From CAZRKC01 sp964600665 (GTDB lineage Bacteria; Bacillota; SLNR01), in NCBI GenBank assembly GCA_964600665.1, contig CAZRKC010000002.1, positions 62,001 to 126,000 on the forward strand: DNA of 64,000 bases. The letters run 5' to 3'. The first letter of the stretch is position 1. Every line of letters starts with the position of its first letter. Made by a program: the position numbers and the translations under genes. This document shows, piece after piece, positions 25,284 to 33,580 of the stretch. The notes beneath the pieces were generated by a model. That model was not told the origin of the DNA, did no database searches, and saw only the letters and a list, made by a program, of their open reading frames with translations.

Positions 25284-25378
25284 AAATGGTCCGATCAAGG
25301 CAAAGCGGTTGAAAAACCGTGACGCAAAACTACAGGGGCTTCGCCGGATAACGGCATGCCAGCCAGTTACCGGAGGGA
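25284..25378 (+). ncRNA. Cyclic-di-GMP-I (GEMM) riboswitch
   Basis: The conserved core is present: AAGGCAAAG (25299-25305 region); helix CGGTT (25306-25310), GAAA tetraloop, AACCG (25315-25319); the hallmark GACGCAAA (25321-25328); and the second helix ending in GCCAGCCAGTTACCG (25358-25372). These match the class I c-di-GMP aptamer, including its GNRA tetraloop. It lies 60-155 nt upstream of a secreted repeat protein, with a terminator between, so it most likely controls that gene by transcription attenuation. Outer helix limits are approximate: AAATCC at 25267-25272 could pair with GGATTT at 25376-25381. Confidence 0.9.
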
Positions 25379-25381
25379 TTT

Positions 25382-25420
25382 AGCCATTCGGAGTATAAAA
25401 GCGGATGGCTTTTTATTTTC
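25382..25420 (+). terminator. Expression-platform terminator of the c-di-GMP riboswitch
   Basis: AGCCATtCG (25382-25390) pairs with CGgATGGCT (25402-25410), followed by TTTTTATTTT. It starts directly after the last bases of the aptamer's possible outer helix. Whether c-di-GMP promotes or prevents termination cannot be told from sequence. Confidence 0.8.
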
Positions 25421-25438
25421 TTACGAAAGGGTGATCGT

Positions 25439-26707
25439 ATGCGTAACAAGAAAACATGGATCATGGTTCTTCTCGTGGTGGTGCTAATGCTTTCGGTTAC
25501 TTCGGTATACGGACAAAAGGGTGTCATCTGGCTGCAGGAACGAGGGATTCTACCTGAGCCTGAGTACGTTCTGAAAGTCAAAGGCGAAGTGCAAGCCAAT
25601 GGAATCAGGTTGACTTGGAATCAGTCGGGTAAAGAAGGATTTGTGGGATATAAAGTGGTGGCTTCCAAATCCAATCCGCATCCTGCCTACCCCAATGACG
25701 GTTATTACTGTCTACTGACAGATCCGAAGACAACACAAGTGTTGATCGACCAGACGCGAGGATATTTCAGTGGTGATTTTGGAGATCACTTCACGCCCGG
25801 AGAAACTTACTTCTTTTCTGTGACCGCCGTATATGATACAGGGTCCTTAGTGGGCAATGCGGTCAAACTCAAATACCCAATGGTTAGTACCGAGAAGCCG
25901 GCTACATCGGCTCCAGTGGGAACCACAGTCACCAAGACAACGCAAACGAGTAAAAATACTGTGAAAGAAACAACCAAAATCACGAGTAAGACGACTGTGA
26001 AAGCGACCACAAAAACGACATCACCCACATCCGGCATGCAAGTATGTCAGGCATGGGTCGATGGGGATCGAATAAAAATGTCCTGGGCAAAAGGGGAAGG
26101 GGATCATTTTCAAGGATATAAAATCGTCATCTCTCAAAGCAACAGTCAGCCGAAATATCCCAACGACGGATACCTCTATTGGATTACAAATAAAGATACA
26201 ACTAACTGTGTGATCGATAACAGCACCCCGTATAATGGGGGTAGTTTTGGCGAATATTTACAGCCAGGCACGAAATACTATTTCAGTGTCACCTATGTGT
26301 ACAGCGACAGTAAGATCCCGGCCAATGCAGTTCAGCTTAAAATCCCTGACGGGATGCGAGTGCCTCAGCCTGTGACATATGTAAAACCGGTTATCACAGA
26401 GATTCTTGATGAAGGTAACGTGGTGGATTATGATATGATAGTCCGCTGGACATGGTCTGGGGATAACCCTTCAGATGTGAACAAATTCAAAGCAGAGATC
26501 CGGAACACAGAAACAGGGGTAAAAGAGTATGTTTCATTTGGCACAGAAATCAGCCCTTTGCGCATCTACTGTGCATGTAAAGAGAAAACACCCGCAGCAC
26601 AACCTTATGTGTATTATGTTGTCAAGATTTTCGCAATTTACCAAGATGGCACCGTGGTGGAAAGTGAACCTTCCCGTCCGATACGTACCTATGGAAACAC
26701 CGAATAG
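25439..26707 (+). CDS. Secreted protein with repeated fibronectin-III-like domains and Thr-rich linker
   Basis: 422 residues. An N-terminal signal peptide (basic MRNKK, then a hydrophobic core, likely cut after VYG near residue 25) sends it out of the cell. Two similar domains follow: residues ~35-147 (QANGIRLTWNQSGKEGF, YPNDGYYCLL, GETYFFSVTAVY) and ~200-300 (DGDRIKMSWAKGEGDHF, YPNDGYLYWI, GTKYYFSVTYVY). They are joined by a Thr/Lys-rich linker (~150-198) typical of wall-exposed or glycosylated spacers. A third beta-rich domain occupies ~310-418. There is no LPxTG or membrane anchor, so it is released or bound non-covalently. Control by the c-di-GMP riboswitch suggests a role in surface attachment or biofilm; the exact function is unknown. 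Confidence 0.8.
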   Translation: MRNKKTWIMVLLVVVLMLSVTSVYGQKGVIWLQERGILPEPEYVLKVKGEVQANGIRLTWNQSGKEGFVGYKVVASKSNPHPAYPNDGYYCLLTDPKTTQVLIDQTRGYFSGDFGDHFTPGETYFFSVTAVYDTGSLVGNAVKLKYPMVSTEKPATSAPVGTTVTKTTQTSKNTVKETTKITSKTTVKATTKTTSPTSGMQVCQAWVDGDRIKMSWAKGEGDHFQGYKIVISQSNSQPKYPNDGYLYWITNKDTTNCVIDNSTPYNGGSFGEYLQPGTKYYFSVTYVYSDSKIPANAVQLKIPDGMRVPQPVTYVKPVITEILDEGNVVDYDMIVRWTWSGDNPSDVNKFKAEIRNTETGVKEYVSFGTEISPLRIYCACKEKTPAAQPYVYYVVKIFAIYQDGTVVESEPSRPIRTYGNTE

Positions 26708-26734
26708 GATCGCCCTGCGCGATCCTTTTTTTTT
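26706..26734 (+). terminator. Intrinsic terminator after the FN3-like protein gene
   Basis: AGGATCGC (26706-26713) pairs with GCGATCCT (26719-26726), followed by nine T. It overlaps the stop codon. Confidence 0.9.
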
Positions 26735-26793
26735 GAAAAGCAGCCACTGACATTTGACCGCAGTCTGCTGGCAGTCGACTTAGGGTGTACACC

Positions 26794-26823
26794 TTGACGA
26801 TATTAAAACGACTGTAATATAAT
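26794..26823 (+). promoter_or_regulatory. Promoter of the ileS T-box leader
   Basis: TTGACG (26794-26799), 18-nt spacer, perfect TATAAT (26818-26823). Transcription would start near 26830, just before the T-box leader. Confidence 0.75.
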
Positions 26824-26829
26824 TAGAGA

Positions 26830-27057
26830 ATAAACCCAAAGCGATGAAGAAGCCAGTCAGCAGACAGGCATTATCAGCGAGCCGGGCGGGTGGAAGCCGG
26901 CAGTGCCTCCTGTCGAATATCCCTTCTGAGTGTCTGGTCGAAGTGGAGTAGGCCGGAACGGACGCTACCGTTATCAGCTAAGAGCGGTTGCATGCAACCA
27001 TTAGGGTGGTACCACGGGAATCGATCTCTCGTCCCTAGCTAGGGATGAGAGATTTTC
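26830..27057 (+). ncRNA. T-box riboswitch, isoleucine type
   Basis: The leader carries the invariant T-box AGGGTGGTACCACGG (27003-27017), which pairs with the uncharged tRNA acceptor end, followed by a strong terminator hairpin: ATCTCTC/TCCCTA (27024-27037) with TAGGGA/GAGAGAT (27040-27053) and a T-run. Stem I begins with GCGATGAAGAAGCCAGT near 26842. A candidate specifier codon ATC (Ile) lies at 26919-26921 in GAATATCCC. Uncharged tRNA-Ile would stabilise the antiterminator and allow ileS transcription. Confidence 0.92.
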
Positions 27058-27086
27058 ATTTGTCAATAATCAGAGGAGGGGACATC

Positions 27087-29861
27087 ATGGACTACAGTAA
27101 AACGCTACAACTGCCTACAACAGAATTCCCGATGCGGGCTTCACTTCCAGACCGCGAACCGGTGATCCTGGCTGAGTGGGAATCAGAAAATATCTACCTG
27201 CGAGTTCAGGAAAAGAATCGGGGGCGGAAGAAATTTGTTTTACATGACGGACCTCCGTACGCAAACGGAAATATCCATTTGGGAACAGCTTTAAACAAGA
27301 CGCTTAAGGATATCGTCGTAAAATTTAAATCCATGGACGGTTTTGATGCTCCTTACGTTCCGGGTTGGGATACCCACGGCCTGCCGATTGAACATGCGGT
27401 GATCAAGGCTACCGGCGCCAATCCCAATGAGCTGGGTACGGTGACGTTCAGGCAGAAATGCCGGGACTATGCGTTAAAATACCGGGATATTCAGCGAGAA
27501 GAATTTCGCCGTCTGGGTGTCCGGGGGGATTGGGACAATCCATACATGACACTGCACCCTGAATTCGAAGCCAAGCAGATAGAAGTTTTCGGAGAAATGG
27601 CAAAAAAAGGGTATATATATAAAGGGCTGAAGCCGGTTTACTGGTGTGCTTCTTGCGAAACTGCGTTAGCAGAAGCCGAAGTCGAATATGGTGACCGGCG
27701 ATCACCTTCAATATTCGTTCGCTTTGCATTTCCAGATGGTCAGCGACTGATTGGTACTGAACTGCCGGTGTCCGTGATCATTTGGACGACGACACCGTGG
27801 ACTTTGCCCGCAAATGTGGCAATTGCGTTGCATCCGGAACAAACGTATGCCTTTGTGCGAACGGATAAGGAAATCCTGATGGTTGCTGCAGATCTGGTGG
27901 CAACGGTTATGGCTCAGGTAGGAATCTCAACATATGATGTTGTGCAAACGATCAGCGCCCGGGAGTTAGAGGGGATGAAGGCTCGCCATCCTTTCGTGGA
28001 TCGGGATTCATTGATGGTCTTAGGAGAGCATGTGACGATGGACCAAGGAACTGGCTGTGTCCACACTGCACCTGGTCACGGACTTGAAGACTATGATATG
28101 GGAATTCGTTATGATCTTCCCGTCATCCAACCACTGGACAGCAAAGGACGGTTTACTGCCGAAGGCGGTCAGTTTGCCGGACTCCACTATGATAAAGCCA
28201 ACAAAGAGATCACGAAGGAATTGGAAGCTCGGGGCGCGCTTTTGCATATATCATTTTTCAACCACTCATATCCGAATTGCTGGCGCTGCAAAGAACCGGT
28301 AATTTATCGGGCAACAGAGCAATGGTTTGCATCCGTGGAAGGATTTCGGGCCCAAGCCCTGGAGTCCATTGAACAAGTGCAGTGGATCCCCAGTTGGGGT
28401 AAAGAACGGATCCGAAACATGGTCGCAGACCGCCTCGACTGGTGTATCTCGCGTCAGCGAGTCTGGGGGGTACCGATACCCATCTTTTATTGTCGCGATT
28501 GCGGTAAAGAGCTGATCAACGATGTTTCCATCAAAGCGGTTGCAGATATGTTTCGCATCGAGGGCTCTGACAGTTGGTTTGCAAAAGAGGCTTCCGAAAT
28601 ATTGCCCGCATCTGTGACGTGTGATGGATGTGGGGGCCGAGATTTCCGGAAGGAAACGGATATCATGGATGTGTGGTTCGACTCAGGCTCCAGCCATGCA
28701 GCGGTCTTAGAGACCCGGGACGCGTTGCAATGGCCAGCTGATTTGTACTTAGAAGGTAGCGATCAGCACCGCGGATGGTTTCAGTCATCTCTACTAACGT
28801 CTGTTGCAACTCGAGACCGGGCTCCGTACCTTGCAGTTCTGACTCATGGATTCGTGGTGGATGGGGAAGGCCGTAAAATGTCCAAATCATTGGGCAATGT
28901 CATCTATCCTCAGGAAGTGATCAAAGAATTTGGTGCTGATATCCTGAGATTATGGGTGGCTTCTTCGGATTTTAAAACGGATATCACTGTATCGAAGGAT
29001 ATACTAAAACAAATGGCCGAAGTATACCGGAAAATACGCAACACGGCCCGGTTCATTTTGGGCAATCTGAATGACTTCGATCCGAATGTGGACAAGGTTG
29101 ATTATGCCCACCTGACTGAACTGGACCGATGGGCGTTGCATCGACTGCAAAAGCTGATTCAAAGAGTGACAAACGCATATCGGACCTACGATTACCACAT
29201 ACTGTATCATGGAGTCCATAACTTCTGCACCATTGATATGAGTTCTTTGTATCTTGATATTCTCAAGGACCGTCTCTATGCTGAAAAAGCAGACGACGTC
29301 CGGCGCCGAGCGAGCCAGACCGTCATGTACGAAATCGTCAATGCCTTGGTGCGGTTGCTTGCGCCGGTTTTGACTTTTACATCCGAAGAAATTTGGTCAT
29401 ACATGCCTAAAGAAGTCGGTATGCCGGATCGTGTTCAACTTTGCGATTGGCCTGCTGTGAATGAGCAGTGGATTGATGAAGAAATGGCGGCATCTTGGGA
29501 TAAGTTCCTTGAGGCTAGAGAAGTGGTATCGAAAGCCCTCGAATTAGCCAGGAAGGATAAAGTTATCGGTCAGTCTCTAGAAGCCCAGGTGACGTTATAT
29601 CTGGATGGAGACTGGACATCGGTGGCCAACGGTTTCTCAACTTGGTTAGCCCCGGTATTTATCGTTTCCCAGGTTTTTGTGAAAAAGTTGGAAGACGCTC
29701 CTGCAGATGCAGTTACCGACGAAAGTGTGACCGGCGTTGCGGTCACCATCAGTCGAGCTGACGGGACAAAATGTGAACGTTGCTGGAATTATCGTGAGGA
29801 TATTGGATCGGATCCTCAGCATCCGACCATATGCGGACGTTGTGCAACGGTTTTAAAATAG
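27087..29861 (+). CDS. ileS: Isoleucyl-tRNA synthetase
   Basis: 924 residues, class I synthetase. The HIGH-type motif is seen in PYANGNIHLGTALNK near residue 58, the editing domain (CP1) follows with WTTTPWTLPAN near 223, KMSKS occurs in GRKMSKSLGN near 595, and a C-terminal zinc finger is formed by CERCWNY and CGRC. The Cys-containing C-terminus marks the common bacterial IleS1 type. ATG 27087 follows GAGGAGGGG; the frame is open upstream but within the T-box terminator. Expression is controlled by the T-box. Confidence 0.97.
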   Translation: MDYSKTLQLPTTEFPMRASLPDREPVILAEWESENIYLRVQEKNRGRKKFVLHDGPPYANGNIHLGTALNKTLKDIVVKFKSMDGFDAPYVPGWDTHGLPIEHAVIKATGANPNELGTVTFRQKCRDYALKYRDIQREEFRRLGVRGDWDNPYMTLHPEFEAKQIEVFGEMAKKGYIYKGLKPVYWCASCETALAEAEVEYGDRRSPSIFVRFAFPDGQRLIGTELPVSVIIWTTTPWTLPANVAIALHPEQTYAFVRTDKEILMVAADLVATVMAQVGISTYDVVQTISARELEGMKARHPFVDRDSLMVLGEHVTMDQGTGCVHTAPGHGLEDYDMGIRYDLPVIQPLDSKGRFTAEGGQFAGLHYDKANKEITKELEARGALLHISFFNHSYPNCWRCKEPVIYRATEQWFASVEGFRAQALESIEQVQWIPSWGKERIRNMVADRLDWCISRQRVWGVPIPIFYCRDCGKELINDVSIKAVADMFRIEGSDSWFAKEASEILPASVTCDGCGGRDFRKETDIMDVWFDSGSSHAAVLETRDALQWPADLYLEGSDQHRGWFQSSLLTSVATRDRAPYLAVLTHGFVVDGEGRKMSKSLGNVIYPQEVIKEFGADILRLWVASSDFKTDITVSKDILKQMAEVYRKIRNTARFILGNLNDFDPNVDKVDYAHLTELDRWALHRLQKLIQRVTNAYRTYDYHILYHGVHNFCTIDMSSLYLDILKDRLYAEKADDVRRRASQTVMYEIVNALVRLLAPVLTFTSEEIWSYMPKEVGMPDRVQLCDWPAVNEQWIDEEMAASWDKFLEAREVVSKALELARKDKVIGQSLEAQVTLYLDGDWTSVANGFSTWLAPVFIVSQVFVKKLEDAPADAVTDESVTGVAVTISRADGTKCERCWNYREDIGSDPQHPTICGRCATVLK

Positions 29862-29909
29862 GGTATGGATCGTCAAGTTAACAGCACGGAGTCGTCAGGA
29901 GGAATGGAA

Positions 29910-30647
29910 GTGGCCAAAAAAATCGTTGGCATCATCGGCGGTATGGGTCCGGAAGCGACGGTTGATTTGTTTAAGAAAATCATTAAAGCAACGCCAGCGC
30001 AAAAAGATCAGGACCATTTGCATATCTTAGTTGACAGTTGCCCTGAGATACCCGACCGTACTTTAGCGATTCTACACCATGTTGGAGATCCTCTGCCGTC
30101 CCTGGTGCGGGCTGCGCGTAATTTGGAACGGGCGGGTGCACAATTGTTAGCGATGCCATGCAATACCGCTCATTTCTATCATGAAGGGGTCCAATCAGCA
30201 GTTGGTATACCTTTAATACACATGATTCAAGAAACCGCGGCAGCCGTAGTGAGAGATTCGCGGCGATTTCAGAGGGTTGGCTTATTGGCGACGGATGGTA
30301 CGATCAAGACCCGCATCTATCATGATGTATTGGAAGCACACGGCCTAACCGTTATGGTGCCAGATCAGGAAGTTCAGACGCAAGTCATGGCAGCTATCAG
30401 CGGAGCAGAGGGTATCAAGGCGGGTTACATGGAAAAGCCGGCAGAAGCGATGCGCCATGCGGGTATGCATTTGGCAAGTCGAGGAGCACAGGTCATTATT
30501 GCAGGGTGTACGGAAATTCCATTAGTGCTTCAAGATGGCGATATCGCGATTCCGGTGCTGGATCCAACATGGATCTTGGCTACAGTATGTGTGCAGCTGG
30601 CCTGGGATCATCTGGATAGGGGCGCAGGGCTATGTGGGCAGCTATAA
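29910..30647 (+). CDS. Aspartate/glutamate racemase-family protein
   Basis: 245 residues, PLP-independent racemase fold. Motifs seen are IVGIIGGMGPEATVDLF at the N-terminus, MPCNTAHFY (first catalytic Cys, near residue 85) and AGCTEIPLVL (second catalytic Cys, near residue 198), which together indicate the Asp/Glu racemase family (RacX/YgeA-like). It interconverts L- and D-amino acids; the exact substrate is not readable. The start is taken as GTG 29910, 7 nt after AGGAGG (29897-29902). The ATGs at 29865 and 29904 are too far from, or too close to, that site. It overlaps lspA by 16 nt. Confidence 0.87.
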   Translation: MAKKIVGIIGGMGPEATVDLFKKIIKATPAQKDQDHLHILVDSCPEIPDRTLAILHHVGDPLPSLVRAARNLERAGAQLLAMPCNTAHFYHEGVQSAVGIPLIHMIQETAAAVVRDSRRFQRVGLLATDGTIKTRIYHDVLEAHGLTVMVPDQEVQTQVMAAISGAEGIKAGYMEKPAEAMRHAGMHLASRGAQVIIAGCTEIPLVLQDGDIAIPVLDPTWILATVCVQLAWDHLDRGAGLCGQL

Positions 30648-31087
30648 TCGTATGTTTGGTATTTGGATTCGATCGTCTGACAAAAATATGGATCATGTCC
30701 AATTTAATGCTGAATCAATCCATTCCTGTGATCCAGGGTGTTTTTCACATCACGTATATTCGCAATCCAGGTGGTGCATTTGGCATTTTAGGACATTGGC
30801 CGGGATTTTTCATATTAGCAAATTTGCTGATCATGTTGATCATCATCTATTTTTACCGGCAGGCGCCATCTCCCAGACCGCGATATTTGATCGTGGCAGT
30901 TGGTATGCAACTGGGCGGAGCATTAGGTAATCTGTATGATCGCCTTGTCTTTGGTCAGGTGATTGATTTTCTCGATTTTCGTATCTGGCCTGTCTTTAAT
31001 GTCGCTGACATGGGGATCGTATGCGGTGTCATACTTTTGGCCTGGTATCTTTTACGGGAAGGAATGGCAGAAGGAAGGAGGTCGTGA
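30632..31087 (+). CDS. lspA: Lipoprotein signal peptidase (SPase II)
   Basis: 151 residues with four membrane segments. Cleaves signal peptides of lipid-modified prolipoproteins. The two catalytic Asp lie in GGALGNLYDRL (near residue 98) and FNVADMGI (near residue 126), and the RNPGGAFG motif typical of LspA is near residue 45. It starts inside the end of the racemase gene and is followed directly by rluD, the same lspA-rluD-pyrR order as in Bacillus. Confidence 0.94.
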   Translation: MWAAIIVCLVFGFDRLTKIWIMSNLMLNQSIPVIQGVFHITYIRNPGGAFGILGHWPGFFILANLLIMLIIIYFYRQAPSPRPRYLIVAVGMQLGGALGNLYDRLVFGQVIDFLDFRIWPVFNVADMGIVCGVILLAWYLLREGMAEGRRS

Positions 31088-31090
31088 TGC

Positions 31091-32005
31091 ATGCAAACAT
31101 GGATTGTGACGGCAGACGACCAATCAACACGCCTGGATCAATATCTCCAGCGGCTCAATCCGGACATGACCCGTTCCCATGTGCAGAAACTGATTCGAGA
31201 CGGGCATGTGACCGTTAACCAAATCAAAGCTAAAACCGGGTTGAAGATCAAAACCGGCGATCAGGTGGCATTGGACCTACCAGAACCCGAACCGAGCACG
31301 GCTTTGTCGGAAGCGATCCCTTTAGATGTGGTTTATGAAGATGAATACATCATTGTTGTGAATAAACCCAGAGGGATGGTGGTCCATCCCGCAGCCGGGC
31401 ACGCATCCGGTACGCTCGTCAATGCACTTCTGTTCCATTGCCGGGATCTGCAAGCCATCAATCATACTTTGCGACCTGGAATCGTGCATCGGCTGGATAA
31501 AGACACCACCGGGCTTCTCGTCGTCGCCAAAAATGAACAGGCACAGCAGTCACTGGTGAAACAGATGAAAGCACGACAAATTCACCGGCACTATATTGCT
31601 TTGGTTCATGGGACGATTCAGGAGGAGAATGGGAAGGTGGATGCCCCTGTGGGCCGGCATCCCACCCAGCGGAAAAAAATGGCTGTGGTTCAAAACGGGC
31701 GGCCCGCTGTATCTCGTTTTCATGTCCTGGATCGATTTTCCGGGTATACCCTTGTGGAAGTGCGGCTGGAAACCGGTCGGACTCATCAGATTCGCGTTCA
31801 CATGGCGTTTATCGGACATCCAGTGGCTGGAGATCCGTTATATGGACCGGCCAAAAGCAAAATTGATCTCTGTGGGCAGGCGCTTCATGCGGGTTATCTG
31901 GCATTTTTCCACCCTCGTGATGGCCATTCCCTGGCGTTTCAGGTACCGTTGCCTTCAGATATGCAATCCCTTGTGGAAGCATTGGGCGGGGAAATACCCC
32001 ATTGA
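31091..32005 (+). CDS. rluD: 23S rRNA pseudouridine synthase, RluD family
   Basis: 304 residues. An N-terminal S4 RNA-binding domain (RLDQYLQRLNPDMTRSHVQKLI) is followed by the RluA-type catalytic domain with HRLDKDTTGLLVVAKN (the Asp is catalytic, near residue 140) and GRTHQIRVHMA near residue 228. Members make pseudouridines in the large subunit rRNA (RluD: helix 69). B. subtilis YlyB holds the same place between lspA and pyrR. The exact target position is inferred from the family. Confidence 0.92.
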   Translation: MQTWIVTADDQSTRLDQYLQRLNPDMTRSHVQKLIRDGHVTVNQIKAKTGLKIKTGDQVALDLPEPEPSTALSEAIPLDVVYEDEYIIVVNKPRGMVVHPAAGHASGTLVNALLFHCRDLQAINHTLRPGIVHRLDKDTTGLLVVAKNEQAQQSLVKQMKARQIHRHYIALVHGTIQEENGKVDAPVGRHPTQRKKMAVVQNGRPAVSRFHVLDRFSGYTLVEVRLETGRTHQIRVHMAFIGHPVAGDPLYGPAKSKIDLCGQALHAGYLAFFHPRDGHSLAFQVPLPSDMQSLVEALGGEIPH

Positions 32006-32021
32006 ATCTGTTTCGAAGTTC

Positions 32022-32050
32022 TTGACATCCCACAAGGGCAATGATATATT
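32022..32050 (+). promoter_or_regulatory. Promoter of the pyr operon
   Basis: Perfect TTGACA (32022-32027), 17-nt spacer, TATATT (32045-32050). Confidence 0.8.
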
Positions 32051-32060
32051 GTTAATAATA

Positions 32061-32145
32061 AAAGTCCTTTAACTCAGTCCCGTGAGGCTGGTAAGGTGAG
32101 TGGAGAAGTATGACTTCTTGCCGGCTGCGGTAAGAAGTTTTTTTG
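32061..32145 (+). promoter_or_regulatory. PyrR-binding attenuator leader with terminator
   Basis: The conserved PyrR-binding loop is seen as CAGTCCCGTGAGGCTG (32075-32090), followed by a GC-containing terminator: ACTTCTTgCCG (32113-32123) pairs with CGGtAAGAAGT (32128-32138), then a T-tract to 32144. With UMP bound, PyrR would hold the anti-antiterminator and let the terminator form, switching the operon off. Confidence 0.9.
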
Positions 32146-32158
32146 TGGGGTGACTGCG

Positions 32159-32710
32159 ATGGTTATACAAGAAAAAACAAAAATCATGGATAGTGATGGG
32201 GTGCGCCGTGCCCTCACGCGGATCGCCCATGAAATTATCGAACGCAACCGAGGGGTCGAAGGTCTGGGAATTATTGGAATTCGCAACCGAGGTGAACACC
32301 TCGGCAGACGTTTAGCAGAGCGGATTTTTTCCATTGAAGGGAAAGAGGTCCCCTTTGGCACTTTGGACATCACGAGTTATCGGGATGATTTAGCTGAACG
32401 TCCCGATACCATCGCCCAAGGTGAAACCCAAGTGGATTTTCCGGTCGTCGGGAAACGGATTGTCCTGGTGGACGATGTTTTATATACCGGCCGTACGATT
32501 CGTGCGGCAATGGATGCAATCATCGATATGGGTCGACCGGCAATGATCCAGCTGGCGGTCCTCGTGGACCGAGGTCACCGGGAATTGCCGGTGCGAGCGG
32601 ATTATGTGGGCAAGAACGTACCGACTTCACATCGAGAAATCGTCAGTGTACGTCTAATCGAGTCTGATGGCGTCGATGAAGTGGTAATCGAAGAGGATAT
32701 GGTGGATTAA
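32159..32710 (+). CDS. pyrR: Pyrimidine operon attenuator / uracil phosphoribosyltransferase PyrR
   Basis: 183 residues. UMP-dependent RNA-binding attenuator with some uracil phosphoribosyltransferase activity. The PRPP-binding loop IVLVDDVLYTGRTIRAAMDA lies near residue 100, and the N-terminus MVIQEKTKIMDSDGVRRAL is typical. It is the first gene of pyrRKDFE and its binding site lies just upstream, so it autoregulates. ATG 32159 follows GGGGTG with 7-nt spacing; a GTG at 32150 overlaps that site. Confidence 0.95.
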   Translation: MVIQEKTKIMDSDGVRRALTRIAHEIIERNRGVEGLGIIGIRNRGEHLGRRLAERIFSIEGKEVPFGTLDITSYRDDLAERPDTIAQGETQVDFPVVGKRIVLVDDVLYTGRTIRAAMDAIIDMGRPAMIQLAVLVDRGHRELPVRADYVGKNVPTSHREIVSVRLIESDGVDEVVIEEDMVD

Positions 32711-32782
32711 ACCTGTGGAAAACGTGTTTCGCCATGAAATTATCTGATATTGTGTGTCGAATACAATCAAGGAGGGACCGAG

Positions 32783-33580
32783 TTGGCGATACGAGAAAAG
32801 GCATTGATTCTTCGGCATGAGTATGTGGGGGGAAATTTTTATGAGATGGAATTTTATGCTCCCCAAACGGCTAGAATGGGTAAACCCGGCCAGTTTGTCC
32901 ATATGGCGTGCAGCGAGACTGCAGATCCTTTGCTGAGACGGCCATTTAGCCTTTACCGGGTCAATCCTGATCAGGGTGAAGTATCGATTCTGTATGCAGT
33001 GGTAGGTCGTGGCACTGAGATTATCAGTCATATGAAACCAGGGGAATGGGCTGATATTTTGGGTCCATTGGGAAATGGATTTACTTTAGTCCCGGAAAAA
33101 AGCACAGCTTTACTCATTGGAGGAGGCGTAGGCATTGCACCACTGCTAGCCCTGGCAGATCAGCTGGTTATGCAGAATACAGATGTAAAAGCACTGCTTG
33201 GTATGCGAACCGGTGAAACGGCAGCGATTATCCATGCCTTTCAAAAAGCCGGAGCGACTGTTCATGCAGCCACCAATGATGGAAGCATCGGCATATGCGG
33301 ACATGTGACCGACCTATTGCATGTGTTGGATCCGGGATATACACCCACCATGGTCTATGCCTGCGGCCCAAAGCCAATGTTAGAGAAAACCAAGGATTGG
33401 ACGGCCAAACACAATTGGCCGGCTCAGCTCTCACTGGAGGAGAAGATGGGTTGCGGCCTGGGTGCATGCCTTTCGTGTGTATGTAAAATAAAAGTCACGA
33501 TTGATGATGGATGGACATACAAACGGGTCTGTGTCGATGGGCCGGTTTTCGATAGTCGGGAGGTGCTTTTCAATGACTGA
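32783..33580 (+). CDS. pyrK: Dihydroorotate dehydrogenase B, electron-transfer subunit
   Basis: 265 residues. FAD- and [2Fe-2S]-containing subunit that passes electrons from PyrD to NAD+. FAD motif RRPFSLYRV (near residue 52), NAD-binding GGGVGIAPLLAL (near 112), and C-terminal cluster CGLGACLSCVCKI with a further Cys in RVCVDGP. TTG 32783 is set by AAGGAGGG (32769-32776). The coding end overlaps the pyrD start by 8 nt, as expected for two subunits of one complex. Confidence 0.94.
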   Translation: MAIREKALILRHEYVGGNFYEMEFYAPQTARMGKPGQFVHMACSETADPLLRRPFSLYRVNPDQGEVSILYAVVGRGTEIISHMKPGEWADILGPLGNGFTLVPEKSTALLIGGGVGIAPLLALADQLVMQNTDVKALLGMRTGETAAIIHAFQKAGATVHAATNDGSIGICGHVTDLLHVLDPGYTPTMVYACGPKPMLEKTKDWTAKHNWPAQLSLEEKMGCGLGACLSCVCKIKVTIDDGWTYKRVCVDGPVFDSREVLFND

